From: a virus
Length of the DNA stretch: 37,565 bases
Direction: 5' to 3' (one strand)
IMG/VR virus record: IMGVR_UViG_3300044451_000303
Coordinates: 1 to 37,565 of that record
Shown: positions 6,795 to 14,377 of the stretch, in pieces
Numbering within the stretch: the stretch's first letter is position 1
Layout: every line of letters starts with the position of its first letter
The notes under the pieces: generated by a model
Told to the model about the DNA's origin: nothing
Databases searched by the model: none
Seen by the model: only the letters and a program-made list of their open reading frames with translations
Made by a program: the position numbers and the translations under genes

Positions 6795-8458
6795 AGCCCG
6801 TAACCTCCATCATTCTTGCGCGCGACGGTGCCGAAGCCGCGCTGGGTGAGTTCCATCTCGCCGCCCGTCGTCGCGCGGTTGCCGGAGCTGAGAAATTCGA
6901 TGTCGCCGGGATCTTCGTTCGCGGCGGCGACGAGGTGCATTGCCGAGATCGCGGTATCGCCGTGGCGCTTCGCGATCTTGCCGTCCTCCTTGCTCGCGCG
7001 CGGCGAGTCGGGGATCTTCGGCACACCGCGCACCTGCTTGATCATCCGGATATCGTCGAGGACGCCCTCGTCGAACGGGAGGAGAAGGTTGCGGTCCTCG
7101 ATGCCCGATTTGAGCAGCGGCATGTACTGCAGGTACGTCTTGTCGCTGGCCATCACCGCTTCGATGACATCGAAGCCGAACAGCATCTGCAGGGCTTCGG
7201 CGAGCGCCGAGCCGTTCCCGCGACCATCGACCTTGCCGCGCGCGAAGTGCGGCACGCGGTTGATCAGCCATTCGATGATGAACTGCTGATCCGAGAAGGG
7301 CACATTGCGCATCTCGAGCGTCAGGCGCGTTACGAGGCGCATGTATTCGTCATGCTGTCCGAACATGACGGGCGAGACGTCCCCGCTGCGCGCGAAATCC
7401 TGCCCCATGAAAGTGCGGCGTGTGGGATCGAAATTCGCGAGCCAGGGCTTGACCTCGGCCTCGAGGAATTCGAGCAGCCAGTCGCGACGGCGATCCTCGT
7501 GCCAGCGCTCGAACCCGTCGGGGCAGCGCAAGCGGACGACGGGCAAGTCCTTCGACATCGCCTCGAGGATCGTGGCGCGGGCGAGATAGGTACCCGACCC
7601 GCGCGACGGAATCACGTCCAGCTCTTCGTCCGCGGCCTCGAGATAGGATTTGCGGATGCCCGCTTCCCATGCCTGCTCGGCCTCCAGCGTCCATTCCTTG
7701 CCGTTGACCAGGCAGATGCGTTTGTAGAGGCCCGCGGCGATCGCGTCCTTCAGGGTGATGCGCTGGACGTAGCCGGCGCGCTTGCCCGCGCGGATCTCCT
7801 CGATCAGCGTATTGAAATAGTTATCGGTCCCGTCGTGGGTCGAAATCACGATGACCTGGCCGCCCCACATCAGGGCCGCGAGGATGGCCTTGATCAGCTG
7901 CTCGAGGTTGTCGTGAAAGGCCGCTTCATCGATGATGAAGATGCCCTGCTTGCCGCGCACCGATCGAGGGCTCGACGGGAGGGCTGCGACGGCCTTGCCT
8001 GAGGGGAAGTCCACGCGGAAAGCCTTCACCGACTTGCCCGCGTCGCCGTTGATCAGGAAGCCACCCTGCGCTTCGGTCACCACCTGATCGCGGCGATAAT
8101 CGGCGTCCTTGGCGTCGACCAGGACATCGCCTTTGGCATCGAGGAAGCTGCCATCCTCGCGCTTCACGACGTAAGCGACATTTTCGTCCGGCAGCGACAC
8201 GACGACATCGTCGAAGGCCTTTGCGAAATCGGCGCAATAGCCGATGAATTCGCGGGCCATGTCGAGGTTGTAGCCGATGTAATAGACGTTCTGCGGCGCA
8301 CGCGCGGCCGAGGCGGCGAGATCAGCATAGGGCGCGAACGCATAAGACAAGCCGATGCGACGGGACTTCTCGACGATCAGCAGCTGATGCTCGTCGGCCA
8401 GGGCAAGGCTTTCCTGCTGGTATGGGAGCAGGACTTCGGGGGCGGCTACCTCCGACAT
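6791..8458 (-). CDS. Terminase large subunit (Mu gp28-type)
   Basis: 555 residues. This is the packaging motor ATPase and nuclease. An atypical Walker A lies in EKSRRIGLSY (about 31-40) and Walker B in IFIIDEAAF; the ISTHDG segment follows as motif III. The C-terminal RNase H-like nuclease starts at FMGQDFARSGD. It starts at ATG 8458, 13 bases inside the upstream gene with GGGGATG before it, and its stop overlaps the portal start as ATGA. The long upstream in-frame extension to 8797 is not needed for any motif and was not used. Confidence 0.93.
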   Translation of the reverse strand: MSEVAAPEVLLPYQQESLALADEHQLLIVEKSRRIGLSYAFAPYADLAASAARAPQNVYYIGYNLDMAREFIGYCADFAKAFDDVVVSLPDENVAYVVKREDGSFLDAKGDVLVDAKDADYRRDQVVTEAQGGFLINGDAGKSVKAFRVDFPSGKAVAALPSSPRSVRGKQGIFIIDEAAFHDNLEQLIKAILAALMWGGQVIVISTHDGTDNYFNTLIEEIRAGKRAGYVQRITLKDAIAAGLYKRICLVNGKEWTLEAEQAWEAGIRKSYLEAADEELDVIPSRGSGTYLARATILEAMSKDLPVVRLRCPDGFERWHEDRRRDWLLEFLEAEVKPWLANFDPTRRTFMGQDFARSGDVSPVMFGQHDEYMRLVTRLTLEMRNVPFSDQQFIIEWLINRVPHFARGKVDGRGNGSALAEALQMLFGFDVIEAVMASDKTYLQYMPLLKSGIEDRNLLLPFDEGVLDDIRMIKQVRGVPKIPDSPRASKEDGKIAKRHGDTAISAMHLVAAANEDPGDIEFLSSGNRATTGGEMELTQRGFGTVARKNDGGYGL

Positions 8459-8880
8459 TGGCGCATCCCCTTCCGGCGCTTGGTGTGGGGCAGGCAGCGG
8501 ACGGTTGCGTCGGCGTCGAACCATTCGGCGGCGCCGGAGACGATGCGGTCGATCATCGAACAGCCGAGGGCGAGGCCCGAGCTGCCGTCGAAGCTGACAA
8601 AATCGAGGTGCGGCATCGCGTGGCCGGTGCGACGCGGGCGAAGGTGGTTCGAGATCCGCATCCGCCACTGGCGGCCCGCGGCGTCGCGCATTGTGAGGTA
8701 GAGGCTGGCCGAGATTTTCGCCCGGCTGCGCTCCAGCTTGTCGATCTTCAGCCCCTTCGCCTGGGCATGGTCGCGCAACGCATAGGCGAGCTTCCACGGC
8801 ACGGGCGCAAATACGCCGTCCTCGGGCCGCCTGCCGGCTGCGCGCATATAGGCGCGCGGCGAGGCCGGCGCCGCCTTCAC
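8446..8880 (-). CDS. Unrecognised protein between the terminase subunits
   Basis: 144 residues from GTG at 8880 (GTGA overlap with the small terminase stop). Basic, with an RQWRMRISNHLRPR segment and a C-terminal CLPHTKRRKG. The central MPHLDFVSFDGSSG stretch looks like a compact beta domain. It is not a known terminase subunit. Its position suggests a packaging accessory, but no motif supports a particular function. Confidence 0.65.
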   Translation of the reverse strand: MKAAPASPRAYMRAAGRRPEDGVFAPVPWKLAYALRDHAQAKGLKIDKLERSRAKISASLYLTMRDAAGRQWRMRISNHLRPRRTGHAMPHLDFVSFDGSSGLALGCSMIDRIVSGAAEWFDADATVRCLPHTKRRKGMRQCRR

Positions 8881-9404
8881 TTCGCCTTCATGCCGAGGAT
8901 CTGGCGGCGGATGACGTCGATCTGCGCATCGCCGACGCCGGCATCCTTCGCGGCGGCCGCGGCGGCGTCGGCCGCCTTGTTGCGTTCGCTGGCGCGGATT
9001 TCGTCCTCGAACGCGCGCTTGTCGCGCATCGCCTTGATCACGCCGCCCAGCGACCGGACGAGCTTGGCGATCCGGTCGGGGCTGGCGGGCTCGTCCTCGT
9101 CGCCCATCGTGTCGAGCGCGCGCAGCACTTCGGATTGCGCGCGGTGGATCGCGATATCGATCAGCCCGGTGTCGACGCCATCGGGCAGGTGCTTGTGCAT
9201 CGCCTGCCGGACGGCGCGGTCGCGGATGATCGTTTCGACCATCGGGCGGTAGCGGTTGGCATAGCGGCCGACGGCCGAGCGCGAGACGCCATATTCGGCG
9301 ACCGCTTCATGGATATCGTCGATCGAGTGCTCGCCCTCGGCGATCAGCTTTTCGACGGCGGCCTGAAGCGCGGGATTTTTCTCGATCGAGGAGCGGGGCG
9401 CCAT
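8877..9404 (-). CDS. Terminase small subunit, DUF3486 (Mu gp27-type)
   Basis: 175 residues. N-terminal helix-turn-helix around SIDDIHEAVAEYGVSRSAVG (about 27-46) recognises phage DNA. The middle is acidic and helical, and the C-terminal helices hold FEDEIRASERNKAADAA, as in DUF3486. The start at ATG 9404, one base after the upstream stop, removes 19 arginine-rich residues of an over-long frame. It partners the large subunit encoded downstream. Confidence 0.88.
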   Translation of the reverse strand: MAPRSSIEKNPALQAAVEKLIAEGEHSIDDIHEAVAEYGVSRSAVGRYANRYRPMVETIIRDRAVRQAMHKHLPDGVDTGLIDIAIHRAQSEVLRALDTMGDEDEPASPDRIAKLVRSLGGVIKAMRDKRAFEDEIRASERNKAADAAAAAAKDAGVGDAQIDVIRRQILGMKAK

Positions 9405-9405
9405 G

Positions 9406-9696
9406 TCATTCCCCCGTCTTGTGGGGGCTGACGCCTTCGTATCGCATCGTGCCCGCCGCAATCGCGCGCCCGAGCTTGGTCGAGGACACGACGGTGTAAG
9501 CGGGATATTTTTGCACCTTAAGCAGTTCCTTGGCGCCGAGCCAGTCGAATTCGTCGACGACGTCAGGCGCGCCGACGCGGTGGCCCAGCTCGTTGAGCAG
9601 AATGGTGACGTCGTCGTCGTTCACCTCGCCGCCGACATCGAGGACGAGGTCGAGGATCGCGCGCCGGATCAGCGGGCGGATTTTTTCGTGGAGCAT
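9406..9696 (-). CDS. VpaChn25_0724-family phage protein, winged helix
   Basis: 96 residues from ATG 9696, which shares one base with the upstream stop. LIRRAILDLVLDVGGEVNDD then LLNELGHRV and a winged segment KVQKYPAYTVVSSTKLGRAIAAG match this Mu-phage family, which has a winged-helix fold of the ArsR type. The gene usually sits just before the small terminase, as here. The molecular role is not known; a regulatory or assembly role is inferred. Confidence 0.75.
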   Translation of the reverse strand: MLHEKIRPLIRRAILDLVLDVGGEVNDDDVTILLNELGHRVGAPDVVDEFDWLGAKELLKVQKYPAYTVVSSTKLGRAIAAGTMRYEGVSPHKTGE

Positions 9697-10055
9697 CAGC
9701 GTGCTCCCTGCGGAAGCGCGAGTGCCTGGATCCACTGGCTCTGCGATTTCATGTGGCGTTCGATCGATTCGAAGCTGCCCTCCAGGCGGCTGAGGCGCTC
9801 GATCGCATTGCCGATCTTGTCGAGCACCTGTGCTCGGGTCGGTTCGCTGTCGATGTCGTTGTCGATCTGGCTTACGCGCTGCTCGAGCAGTTCGACCTTG
9901 GTCTCGAGAGTGGCGATCTTGACCTGCGCCTGGTTGAACGCGGCGACATCGGGGAACTTGGTCCGGAGCCAGAGAAGGCCGATCGCGAGGAGGACCGGCG
10001 TCATGACGACCGCGATCGGCCAGAGCGTTGAAATCCAACCAAAGACGGTAATCAT
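9696..10055 (-). CDS. DUF2730 family membrane-anchored coiled-coil protein
   Basis: 119 residues. One N-terminal membrane segment (TLWPIAVVMTPVLLAIGLLW, 10-29) is followed by a coiled coil: KIATLETKVELLEQRVSQID and AIERLSRLEGSFESI. This matches DUF2730, found in the middle region of Mu-type phages just before the terminase genes. Function unproven; a spanin-like or inner-membrane role is possible. ATG 10055 has no overlapping neighbour upstream: a 94-bp gap with a hairpin precedes it, so this may be the first gene of the packaging/head block. Confidence 0.8.
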   Translation of the reverse strand: MITVFGWISTLWPIAVVMTPVLLAIGLLWLRTKFPDVAAFNQAQVKIATLETKVELLEQRVSQIDNDIDSEPTRAQVLDKIGNAIERLSRLEGSFESIERHMKSQSQWIQALALPQGAR

Positions 10056-10081
10056 GAAACCCCCAGATGCGGATGCAATCT

Positions 10082-10102
10082 GCGGCGCCTTTCAGGCGCC
10101 GC
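10082..10102 (-). terminator. Hairpin between early and packaging genes
   Basis: Perfect 8-bp stem GCGGCGCC/GGCGCCGC with a 5-base loop in the only gap of the minus-strand block between the early genes and DUF2730. It could attenuate early transcription. No U-run, so readthrough is likely. Confidence 0.4.
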
Positions 10103-10149
10103 GCGTGGAGGTCACAGTGTCATGGGTGGCCGATGCGGGCCGGTGTCCG

Positions 10150-10515
10150 TCAGCGGACGGGGGGCGAAGAAAGTCCAGCAAGTTCGAGGAGTTCAGCCTC
10201 GGTGATATTGCGGCTGGCGCCGCCCGGCCATGTCGCGAGATAGACCAGGGGCTGGCCGGGGATCAAGCGTCGGCATGGTTCGACATAGATGCCGCGGCCG
10301 AGCAGAATCGCCGCGGCCTGATAGGTCGGATCGAGTATCTCCATCGCGTCCTGCGACAGGAAATCCCGGATCGCTTCGCCGCCATCGCGCGCCTTGAGGG
10401 CCGCCCACAGGCGGCGCGCAAGATACTTCACGATGATCGCGGGAGGGTCTTCCGCCGCCCGCACTGCCATTGAGCGCGCAAGCGCGATCGTTTCGGGGCG
10501 AGGCCGGCGCGTCAC
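10150..10515 (-). CDS. Unrecognised early-region protein, 121 residues
   Basis: GTG start at 10515 overlaps the upstream stop as GTGA. N-terminal half is basic and helical (MTRRPRPETIALARSMAVRA); the middle contains RGIYVEPCRRLIPGQPLVYL. No catalytic motif is seen. It is the last gene of the early chain before the hairpin at 10082. By position it could be analogous to the Mor-type middle regulators, but no Mor/C helix-turn-helix signature is visible, so I leave the function open. Confidence 0.6.
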   Translation of the reverse strand: MTRRPRPETIALARSMAVRAAEDPPAIIVKYLARRLWAALKARDGGEAIRDFLSQDAMEILDPTYQAAAILLGRGIYVEPCRRLIPGQPLVYLATWPGGASRNITEAELLELAGLSSPPVR

Positions 10516-10805
10516 TGCGGATCAGCCGACGGGGCGAACATATCGAGCTGGCGCGGGTCGACGCGCGAGCGCTTCGGCACATAGGGTGCCGCTTCTTCGC
10601 CTTCGCTCGTCCCGTTGACGAGGTGGCTCAGATAGCTGCGCGACGTTTTGAGGATAGGCACGGCGTCGGCGATCGTCATCTTCTTTTCGCGGATCGCGGC
10701 GATGACGCCCGCCCGGCGCGCCTCGTCCAGGGCGGCGCGGCCGACCGGGACGCGCAGCACGTTGCCGCGTAGGCGGCCTCGTCGGGGAGATAGTGGCTCA
10801 TGCAA
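10512..10805 (-). CDS. Small HTH protein, start uncertain and possibly frameshifted
   Basis: 97 residues if started at TTG 10805. The clear part is IREKKMTIADAVPILKTSRS plus YLSHLVNG, a helix-turn-helix. The start is a problem: GGAGGA touches the TTG but is well spaced from ATG 10801 in another frame. That ATG begins MSHYLPDEAAYAA, overlaps the upstream stop as ATGA and reads 41 residues to a stop at 10676, where ATGA recurs with ATG 10679 of the HTH frame. One extra C near 10762 would join both frames into one protein. So it may be a broken gene, two short genes, or a sequencing error. Confidence 0.5.
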   Translation of the reverse strand: MHEPLSPRRGRLRGNVLRVPVGRAALDEARRAGVIAAIREKKMTIADAVPILKTSRSYLSHLVNGTSEGEEAAPYVPKRSRVDPRQLDMFAPSADPQ

Positions 10806-11061
10806 TCCTCCAGCAGCGGACGATCGAATTCGCGCGGTCGATCTGGGTCGAGAAATCGCGGCCGTTCTTGCGCTTCCACGACGCGGCGGCGCAGGAGATG
10901 CGGCGATAGGCCTTGTCGGTGTTGCCGTCGCTGGACAGTTCCCCGGTCAACGGGACGCTAAAGCTGTCGCCGACCTCCATTTCGCCGAAGGGATAGACGA
11001 TCTTCCCGCTCATCTTGGGCGCGCGCGGCATGGGGATGCCGCGTTCGACGACGATGCTCAT
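10798..11061 (-). CDS. Unrecognised early protein, 87 residues
   Basis: ATG 11061 overlaps the upstream stop as ATGA. The middle YPFGEMEVGDSFSVPLTGE has the look of a short beta domain seen in many phage early proteins, and the C-terminus (KAYRRISCAAASWKRKNGRD) looks like a basic helix. I recall similar small phage proteins of unknown function; no reaction can be assigned. Confidence 0.65.
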   Translation of the reverse strand: MSIVVERGIPMPRAPKMSGKIVYPFGEMEVGDSFSVPLTGELSSDGNTDKAYRRISCAAASWKRKNGRDFSTQIDRANSIVRCWRIA

Positions 11062-11333
11062 TTCGGTTCTCCATGGTTGCGGCGCGCCAGCTCGGCGCGC
11101 AGGTCGGCGGTCGGCACCTCGGCAAGCGAATGCGACGTGAGCGAGAGGCCACGGTGGCGGCCTTCCTTGCGGAACAACTTGCCCTCGCGGACGAGCGCAT
11201 CGACGATGCGCGAGGTGGAGGATTTGCTCTTGTGGCCGAGGGCTTCGCGGATCTCGTCGTACGACGGGCCGACGCCCGTTATCTCGATCCGCTCGCGCAC
11301 ATAGTCGAGCACCTTCAACTGGTTGGGGGTCAT
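11058..11333 (-). CDS. LexA-N-terminal-domain-like winged-helix protein
   Basis: 91 residues. Residues 1-65 match the LexA DNA-binding domain: MTPNQLKVLDYVRERIEITG, then GPSYDEIREALGHKSKSST and IVDALVREGKLFRKEGRHRGL. There is no S24 peptidase part, so it cannot self-cleave. ATGA overlaps both neighbours. It probably regulates phage or host SOS-type promoters; whether it competes with LexA is a guess. Confidence 0.75.
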   Translation of the reverse strand: MTPNQLKVLDYVRERIEITGVGPSYDEIREALGHKSKSSTSRIVDALVREGKLFRKEGRHRGLSLTSHSLAEVPTADLRAELARRNHGEPK

Positions 11334-11521
11334 GAAATCACCTCATATTCAGCGATGTCGAAAGGGGAGCCAGTCAGCGTCCAGCGGCAGCCGCCCCGCC
11401 CGTCGGCGGGCCATCCGGGTGCGGCGCCAGGCACGTCGGTGGCCATCGATCCGTCGGCCAGACGCACGCGGACGCGCTTGCCTTCGGCCTCCTCGGGGCA
11501 ATGGCCGGGGTTCGGCTTCAC
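11330..11521 (-). CDS. Unrecognised small early protein, 63 residues
   Basis: GTG at 11521 gives a GTGA overlap with the upstream stop, and its own stop overlaps the next ATG. It contains EGKRVRVRLADG and RGGCRWTLTGSPFDIAEYEV. The second stretch is, from memory, conserved in sphingomonad and rhodobacter phage proteins of this size. Compact beta-rich protein; function unknown. Confidence 0.65.
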   Translation of the reverse strand: MKPNPGHCPEEAEGKRVRVRLADGSMATDVPGAAPGWPADGRGGCRWTLTGSPFDIAEYEVIS

Positions 11522-11907
11522 AGCGCGAACTGCGGTTCGACGTCGACGACGGCGGGTTCGGCGCCCTTGATCGCGCGCGCGATCGCGAGGATCAGTGGCA
11601 GGAGCTGGCGAAACTCGCCGTCGGTACCGAGGCGCAATTTGCCGCGGTTGTAGGAACATATGATGGCCGCATGGTTGCGGCCGCCGAGGTCGCGAGCGAT
11701 CGCCGACCAGTTCTTTTCGAACACGTCGACCGCGGCGACGACGATCGCATCGCGAAGCGTGACGGCCCAGGGCGCACGCCCCGGCCCCACGAGGATCGCG
11801 GGGTCGGTGCCGCCGATCTCGGCCGCCGCCGCCACCAGCTGGGGCATCCAGCGATGGAAGCGGTGGACGCGAAGCGTTACGGCTTCGGTTACTGTCGCCT
11901 CGCGCAC
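11518..11907 (-). CDS. Early protein with DnaA domain-IV-like helix-turn-helix
   Basis: 129 residues from GTG 11907 (alternative starts lie nearby; the stop upstream is at 11889). Residues 48-90 resemble the DnaA box-binding domain: VTLRDAIVVAAVDVFEKNWS then AIARDLGGRNHAAIICSYNR, where GGRNHAAI (75-82) corresponds to the DnaA signature GGRDHTTV. There is no ATPase domain. It may bind DnaA boxes or a phage sequence during replicative transposition, or recruit or block host initiation. The similarity is read by eye; the role is inferred. Confidence 0.6.
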   Translation of the reverse strand: MREATVTEAVTLRVHRFHRWMPQLVAAAAEIGGTDPAILVGPGRAPWAVTLRDAIVVAAVDVFEKNWSAIARDLGGRNHAAIICSYNRGKLRLGTDGEFRQLLPLILAIARAIKGAEPAVVDVEPQFAL

Positions 11908-12158
11908 AGCGCCTCTCCCAGCTTGGCGGCGTCGACGGCGCCGCGCGCGATCGACGGCAGGTGGTCGGCGAGCAGGCCGCAGAACTCCTCGGCGCTCGCC
12001 TGATCGAGGCGGGCAACCATCACGCGGTTTCCGCCATGCTCGGCGATGGTGAAGCACAGCTGGCCGTCGATCACGGCGATGCCGAAGCTGCCCTGATTGT
12101 CGCCGTGGAATACGGCGGTCATCGTGGTGCGGGCGGGGACGGTGAGGAAACTGCTCAC
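11889..12158 (-). CDS. Unrecognised early protein, 89 residues
   Basis: GTG 12158 overlaps the upstream stop (GTGA). Beta-rich middle (GSFGIAVIDGQLCFTIAEHG) and a helical C-terminus with EEFCGLLADHL. Its layout resembles that of the next gene upstream (a short beta sheet followed by a helix ending in a hydrophobic patch), so the two may be distant paralogues. Function unknown. Confidence 0.6.
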   Translation of the reverse strand: MSSFLTVPARTTMTAVFHGDNQGSFGIAVIDGQLCFTIAEHGGNRVMVARLDQASAEEFCGLLADHLPSIARGAVDAAKLGEALCARRQ

Positions 12159-12430
12159 AGCGTGAACCTCCCGGCCTGATCCGCCCCGACGGGCGATTTC
12201 ACCTGCGGATTGCTGGCCATTTCGGTAAGGAACTGCGCGATGCCGTCGGCGTTGACGAAGGTGTCGCCGACGACGCTGAGGCGCCCCGCTACGGGATGAT
12301 CGGTGTGCGCGGCCCAGGCGCCGATCACCGCCATGCCGTCGGGTTGCGGCCAGATGCCGACAGTCCACCCGTTTGCGAGCTGCAGCAGGAGGCGATCGGC
12401 GCCGCGCGCCGAGCATTCGACCTTGATCAT
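12155..12430 (-). CDS. Unrecognised early protein, 91 residues
   Basis: ATG 12430 overlaps the Gam stop as ATGA. Beta strands at ADRLLLQLANGWTVGIWP and MAVIGAW, then a helix ADGIAQFLTEMAS. No catalytic residues stand out. It sits directly after Gam in the early chain. Function unknown. Confidence 0.6.
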   Translation of the reverse strand: MIKVECSARGADRLLLQLANGWTVGIWPQPDGMAVIGAWAAHTDHPVAGRLSVVGDTFVNADGIAQFLTEMASNPQVKSPVGADQAGRFTL

Positions 12431-13029
12431 GGCCGTGCCTCCACGATCTCGGGCTCCGGCACGTCGACGACGTCGGGGTCGGCTTCCTTCGGCGCGGCGC
12501 GATCGATGAAGAATTCGTCGCCCTGGGCGACGGTGAAGCCCAGCTCGCGCAGGCGAAGCGTGATCGGGCAGACCGACGTCGTGACGTTCAGCCGCTTGAC
12601 GATCTCCTTCTTCTCCAGCTCGATCTTGGTGCGCAGCAGCTCCTTCGCACCTGGCCATGTCGCGACGATCGCCTGGACCAACAGCACGGCGTCAGCATCC
12701 TTCTTGACCCCCTTCGGGTTCTTGAGTTTGCCGGGCGTCATGCGCAGGCCGATGTTCGCGCCGGCCAGCTCGATCGACTTACGATCCTTGGCGATGTCAG
12801 GGCCGGCGACGGACCACCATGCGCGGAGCTGAAGGAAGATATTCTCGACCTCGGCACCGAACGGCGCGACCAGTTCGTCGCGGGTCGCCTGGATCGCGGC
12901 GATCGCCTTGTCGGCTTCGGCGACCGCGGCGGCGATTTCATGCTCGAGCACGAGGTAACGTTCGATGAGCGCGATCGCTTCGGGCAGAGTCGAGGGTGCG
13001 GTTTGGGGTTTGGACTTGCGGCGGGCCAT
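12427..13029 (-). CDS. gam: Host-nuclease inhibitor Gam-family protein
   Basis: 200 residues. Mu Gam binds double-stranded DNA ends and protects them from exonucleases; it is related to Ku. The N-terminal helix ALIERYLVLEHEIAAAVAEA and the repeated FxxxVxxxFLQLR-like part, then GLRMTPGKLKNPKGVKKDAD, fit the family, as does length. The C-terminus is acidic and unstructured. It begins 10 bases after the stop of the small membrane protein upstream. In a transposing phage it would guard ends during infection before insertion. Confidence 0.85.
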   Translation of the reverse strand: MARRKSKPQTAPSTLPEAIALIERYLVLEHEIAAAVAEADKAIAAIQATRDELVAPFGAEVENIFLQLRAWWSVAGPDIAKDRKSIELAGANIGLRMTPGKLKNPKGVKKDADAVLLVQAIVATWPGAKELLRTKIELEKKEIVKRLNVTTSVCPITLRLRELGFTVAQGDEFFIDRAAPKEADPDVVDVPEPEIVEARP

Positions 13030-13039
13030 ATCGATCCCT

Positions 13040-13150
13040 TCAGATCAGCGGAGTGAACAGGATGGCGGCGGCCACGAGGACGCCGGCCAGGATGAGGGTT
13101 GCCCCGATCGCCAGGCGCGATGCGGCTGAAGGCGGCGGATCGGCGATCAC
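13040..13150 (-). CDS. 36-residue single-pass membrane protein
   Basis: GTG 13150 to TGA 13040. RLAIGATLILAGVLVAAAIL is one clear membrane helix after a Pro-rich start. The start overlaps the stop of the previous tiny gene as GTGA, the same coupling seen through the operon, which argues for translation. Function unknown; a longer frame to 13288 is a shadow rich in Arg. Confidence 0.5.
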   Translation of the reverse strand: MIADPPPSAASRLAIGATLILAGVLVAAAILFTPLI

Positions 13151-13263
13151 GGGCCGACCGCCAGGACGGCGCCGACGACGAGCCAGACGGCGGGGAAGAG
13201 CCACGCGAAGCCGATGGCGGCGCTGCGCCATTGCTGGGCGCGCGTGGGGATCGGGGCGGTCAC
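13147..13263 (-). CDS. 38-residue single-pass membrane protein
   Basis: GTG 13263 to TGA 13147. IGFAWLFPAVWLVVGAVLAV forms one membrane helix after a basic start. GTGA overlaps at both ends. Together with the next gene it makes a pair of tiny membrane proteins between the regulator and Gam. Function unknown; superinfection exclusion is one idea without direct support. Confidence 0.5.
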   Translation of the reverse strand: MTAPIPTRAQQWRSAAIGFAWLFPAVWLVVGAVLAVGP

Positions 13264-13667
13264 GCGCAGGCCTCCAGCTCGTGCCCATGCCCGTCAGTGT
13301 TGTTCGGGCATGTCGGACAGTGGCGGCGATGCTGGTGGTGCATCAGGTTGACGGGCGGAGCGGTTCGGCGACGGGCGTGCATGCAGCTGGCGAGCGGGAT
13401 CGGGCCCCAGATCGGACAGTCGACCTGTTCGCCGCCCCATGCGGCGCGGACGAGCTTTTCGGCCTCGGCAAGATCGCCGTTGTAGGTGTTGCTGATGACC
13501 CGGCTGACGTAGCCGCTCGAGCGCCCGATCTTCTCGCCGGCCTCGCGCTGGTTCGTCGCGTCGCAGGCAGTCGCGAGCAGCTGGACCCAGCGCGGCATGT
13601 CGGCACCCCACGCAGATCGCGCGCGGTCGAGGTTGCTTAAGTCCTTGTTATTAACCTTAACAGACAT
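13260..13667 (-). CDS. Early transcriptional regulator-like protein with Cys-rich tail
   Basis: 135 residues from ATG 13667. Residues 30-65 hold a helix-turn-helix (NQREAGEKIGRSSGYVSRVI). The tail has CPIWGPIPLASCMHAR and HCPTCPNN, a set of cysteines and histidines that probably binds zinc. The same HTH-plus-CPxxG...C...CxxC design occurs in early regulators of Mu/D3112-type phages (from memory). A longer in-frame extension to 14309 runs antisense-like through the upstream gene and was rejected. Confidence 0.7.
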   Translation of the reverse strand: MSVKVNNKDLSNLDRARSAWGADMPRWVQLLATACDATNQREAGEKIGRSSGYVSRVISNTYNGDLAEAEKLVRAAWGGEQVDCPIWGPIPLASCMHARRRTAPPVNLMHHQHRRHCPTCPNNTDGHGHELEACA

Positions 13668-13669
13668 GG

Positions 13670-14377
13670 TTAACTTACCCCCCCATCCAGCGCGGCTGCG
13701 GTGGACGATCCTGATGTGGTCGACGTGGCCCGCCCGGCGGATGCCGCGTCGCGGCTGCGCTGGCGGCGGACGGGCAGTTCGATGACCGTTCCGTCCAGAT
13801 GGTCGGTGATGCGGATGATCGCGCCCTCGGCGGCGGCGATCCGCGATATGGTCGGTGCGACCGATCCCCAGGGCCGCGCGGCCGCGGTGCTCCATCCGGT
13901 CGCGGTACGACGGAGCCAGCCGCCGCGCTGCAGCACGCCCAGCATCTGTCGGGCGGCTTGTTCGTTGGCCCGCGCGGTCATGGTCAGCGTGGGCAGGTCG
14001 AAATGTTTGAGGATGCGCATCGCGGACCAAAGGCGCTGGTGTTGGGTGCGCTTTGGAAACGGATTGCGCCGCAGGGTGTTTGGAAAGGCAGGCGGCGACG
14101 CCATGTTCAGATATGTCCTTTCGAGCGAATAGAGGGCAGGTGTTCCGGTGGCCGCGACCATGCCTGCCGCGACCCAGCGCACGATCGTGCGCTCCAGGTA
14201 GCGGAAGGTCTGGCCCCGCTTCGGGTGGGCACCCTCGCAATGGCGAATGGCGCCGATCAGCAGGGTGAAGAGGTCGACCGGCGCGGCGGCGAAACGCAGC
14301 TCGCTCCACAGCGCCTGGTCGGGGTCAGCGAGCGCCGGGTTGGGTGCCCAGCGGGTGGTGGTCGCGATCGCGCTCAT
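13670..14377 (-). CDS. Unrecognised early protein with winged-helix-like segment
   Basis: 235 residues, ATG 14377 overlapping the upstream stop as ATGA. LTMTARANEQAARQMLGVLQ and GGWLRRTATGW look like a winged helix in the middle. The start is an Ala/Pro-rich segment and the last 30 residues are Ser/Thr/Ala-rich and likely disordered. It lies just downstream of the ATPase B pair, so a role in transposition or early control is plausible. Not recognised. Confidence 0.6.
   Translation of the reverse strand: MSAIATTTRWAPNPALADPDQALWSELRFAAAPVDLFTLLIGAIRHCEGAHPKRGQTFRYLERTIVRWVAAGMVAATGTPALYSLERTYLNMASPPAFPNTLRRNPFPKRTQHQRLWSAMRILKHFDLPTLTMTARANEQAARQMLGVLQRGGWLRRTATGWSTAAARPWGSVAPTISRIAAAEGAIIRITDHLDGTVIELPVRRQRSRDAASAGRATSTTSGSSTAAALDGGVS

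Noticed and set aside
6791-8797. Longer terminase start upstream of 8458
   Set aside because: The extra 113 residues are Arg/Pro-rich out-of-frame translation of the upstream gene; ATG 8458 has a better signal.
10150-10515. Mor/C-type late activator
   Set aside because: The position is suggestive but no Mor helix-turn-helix pattern is visible, so it is not named as such.
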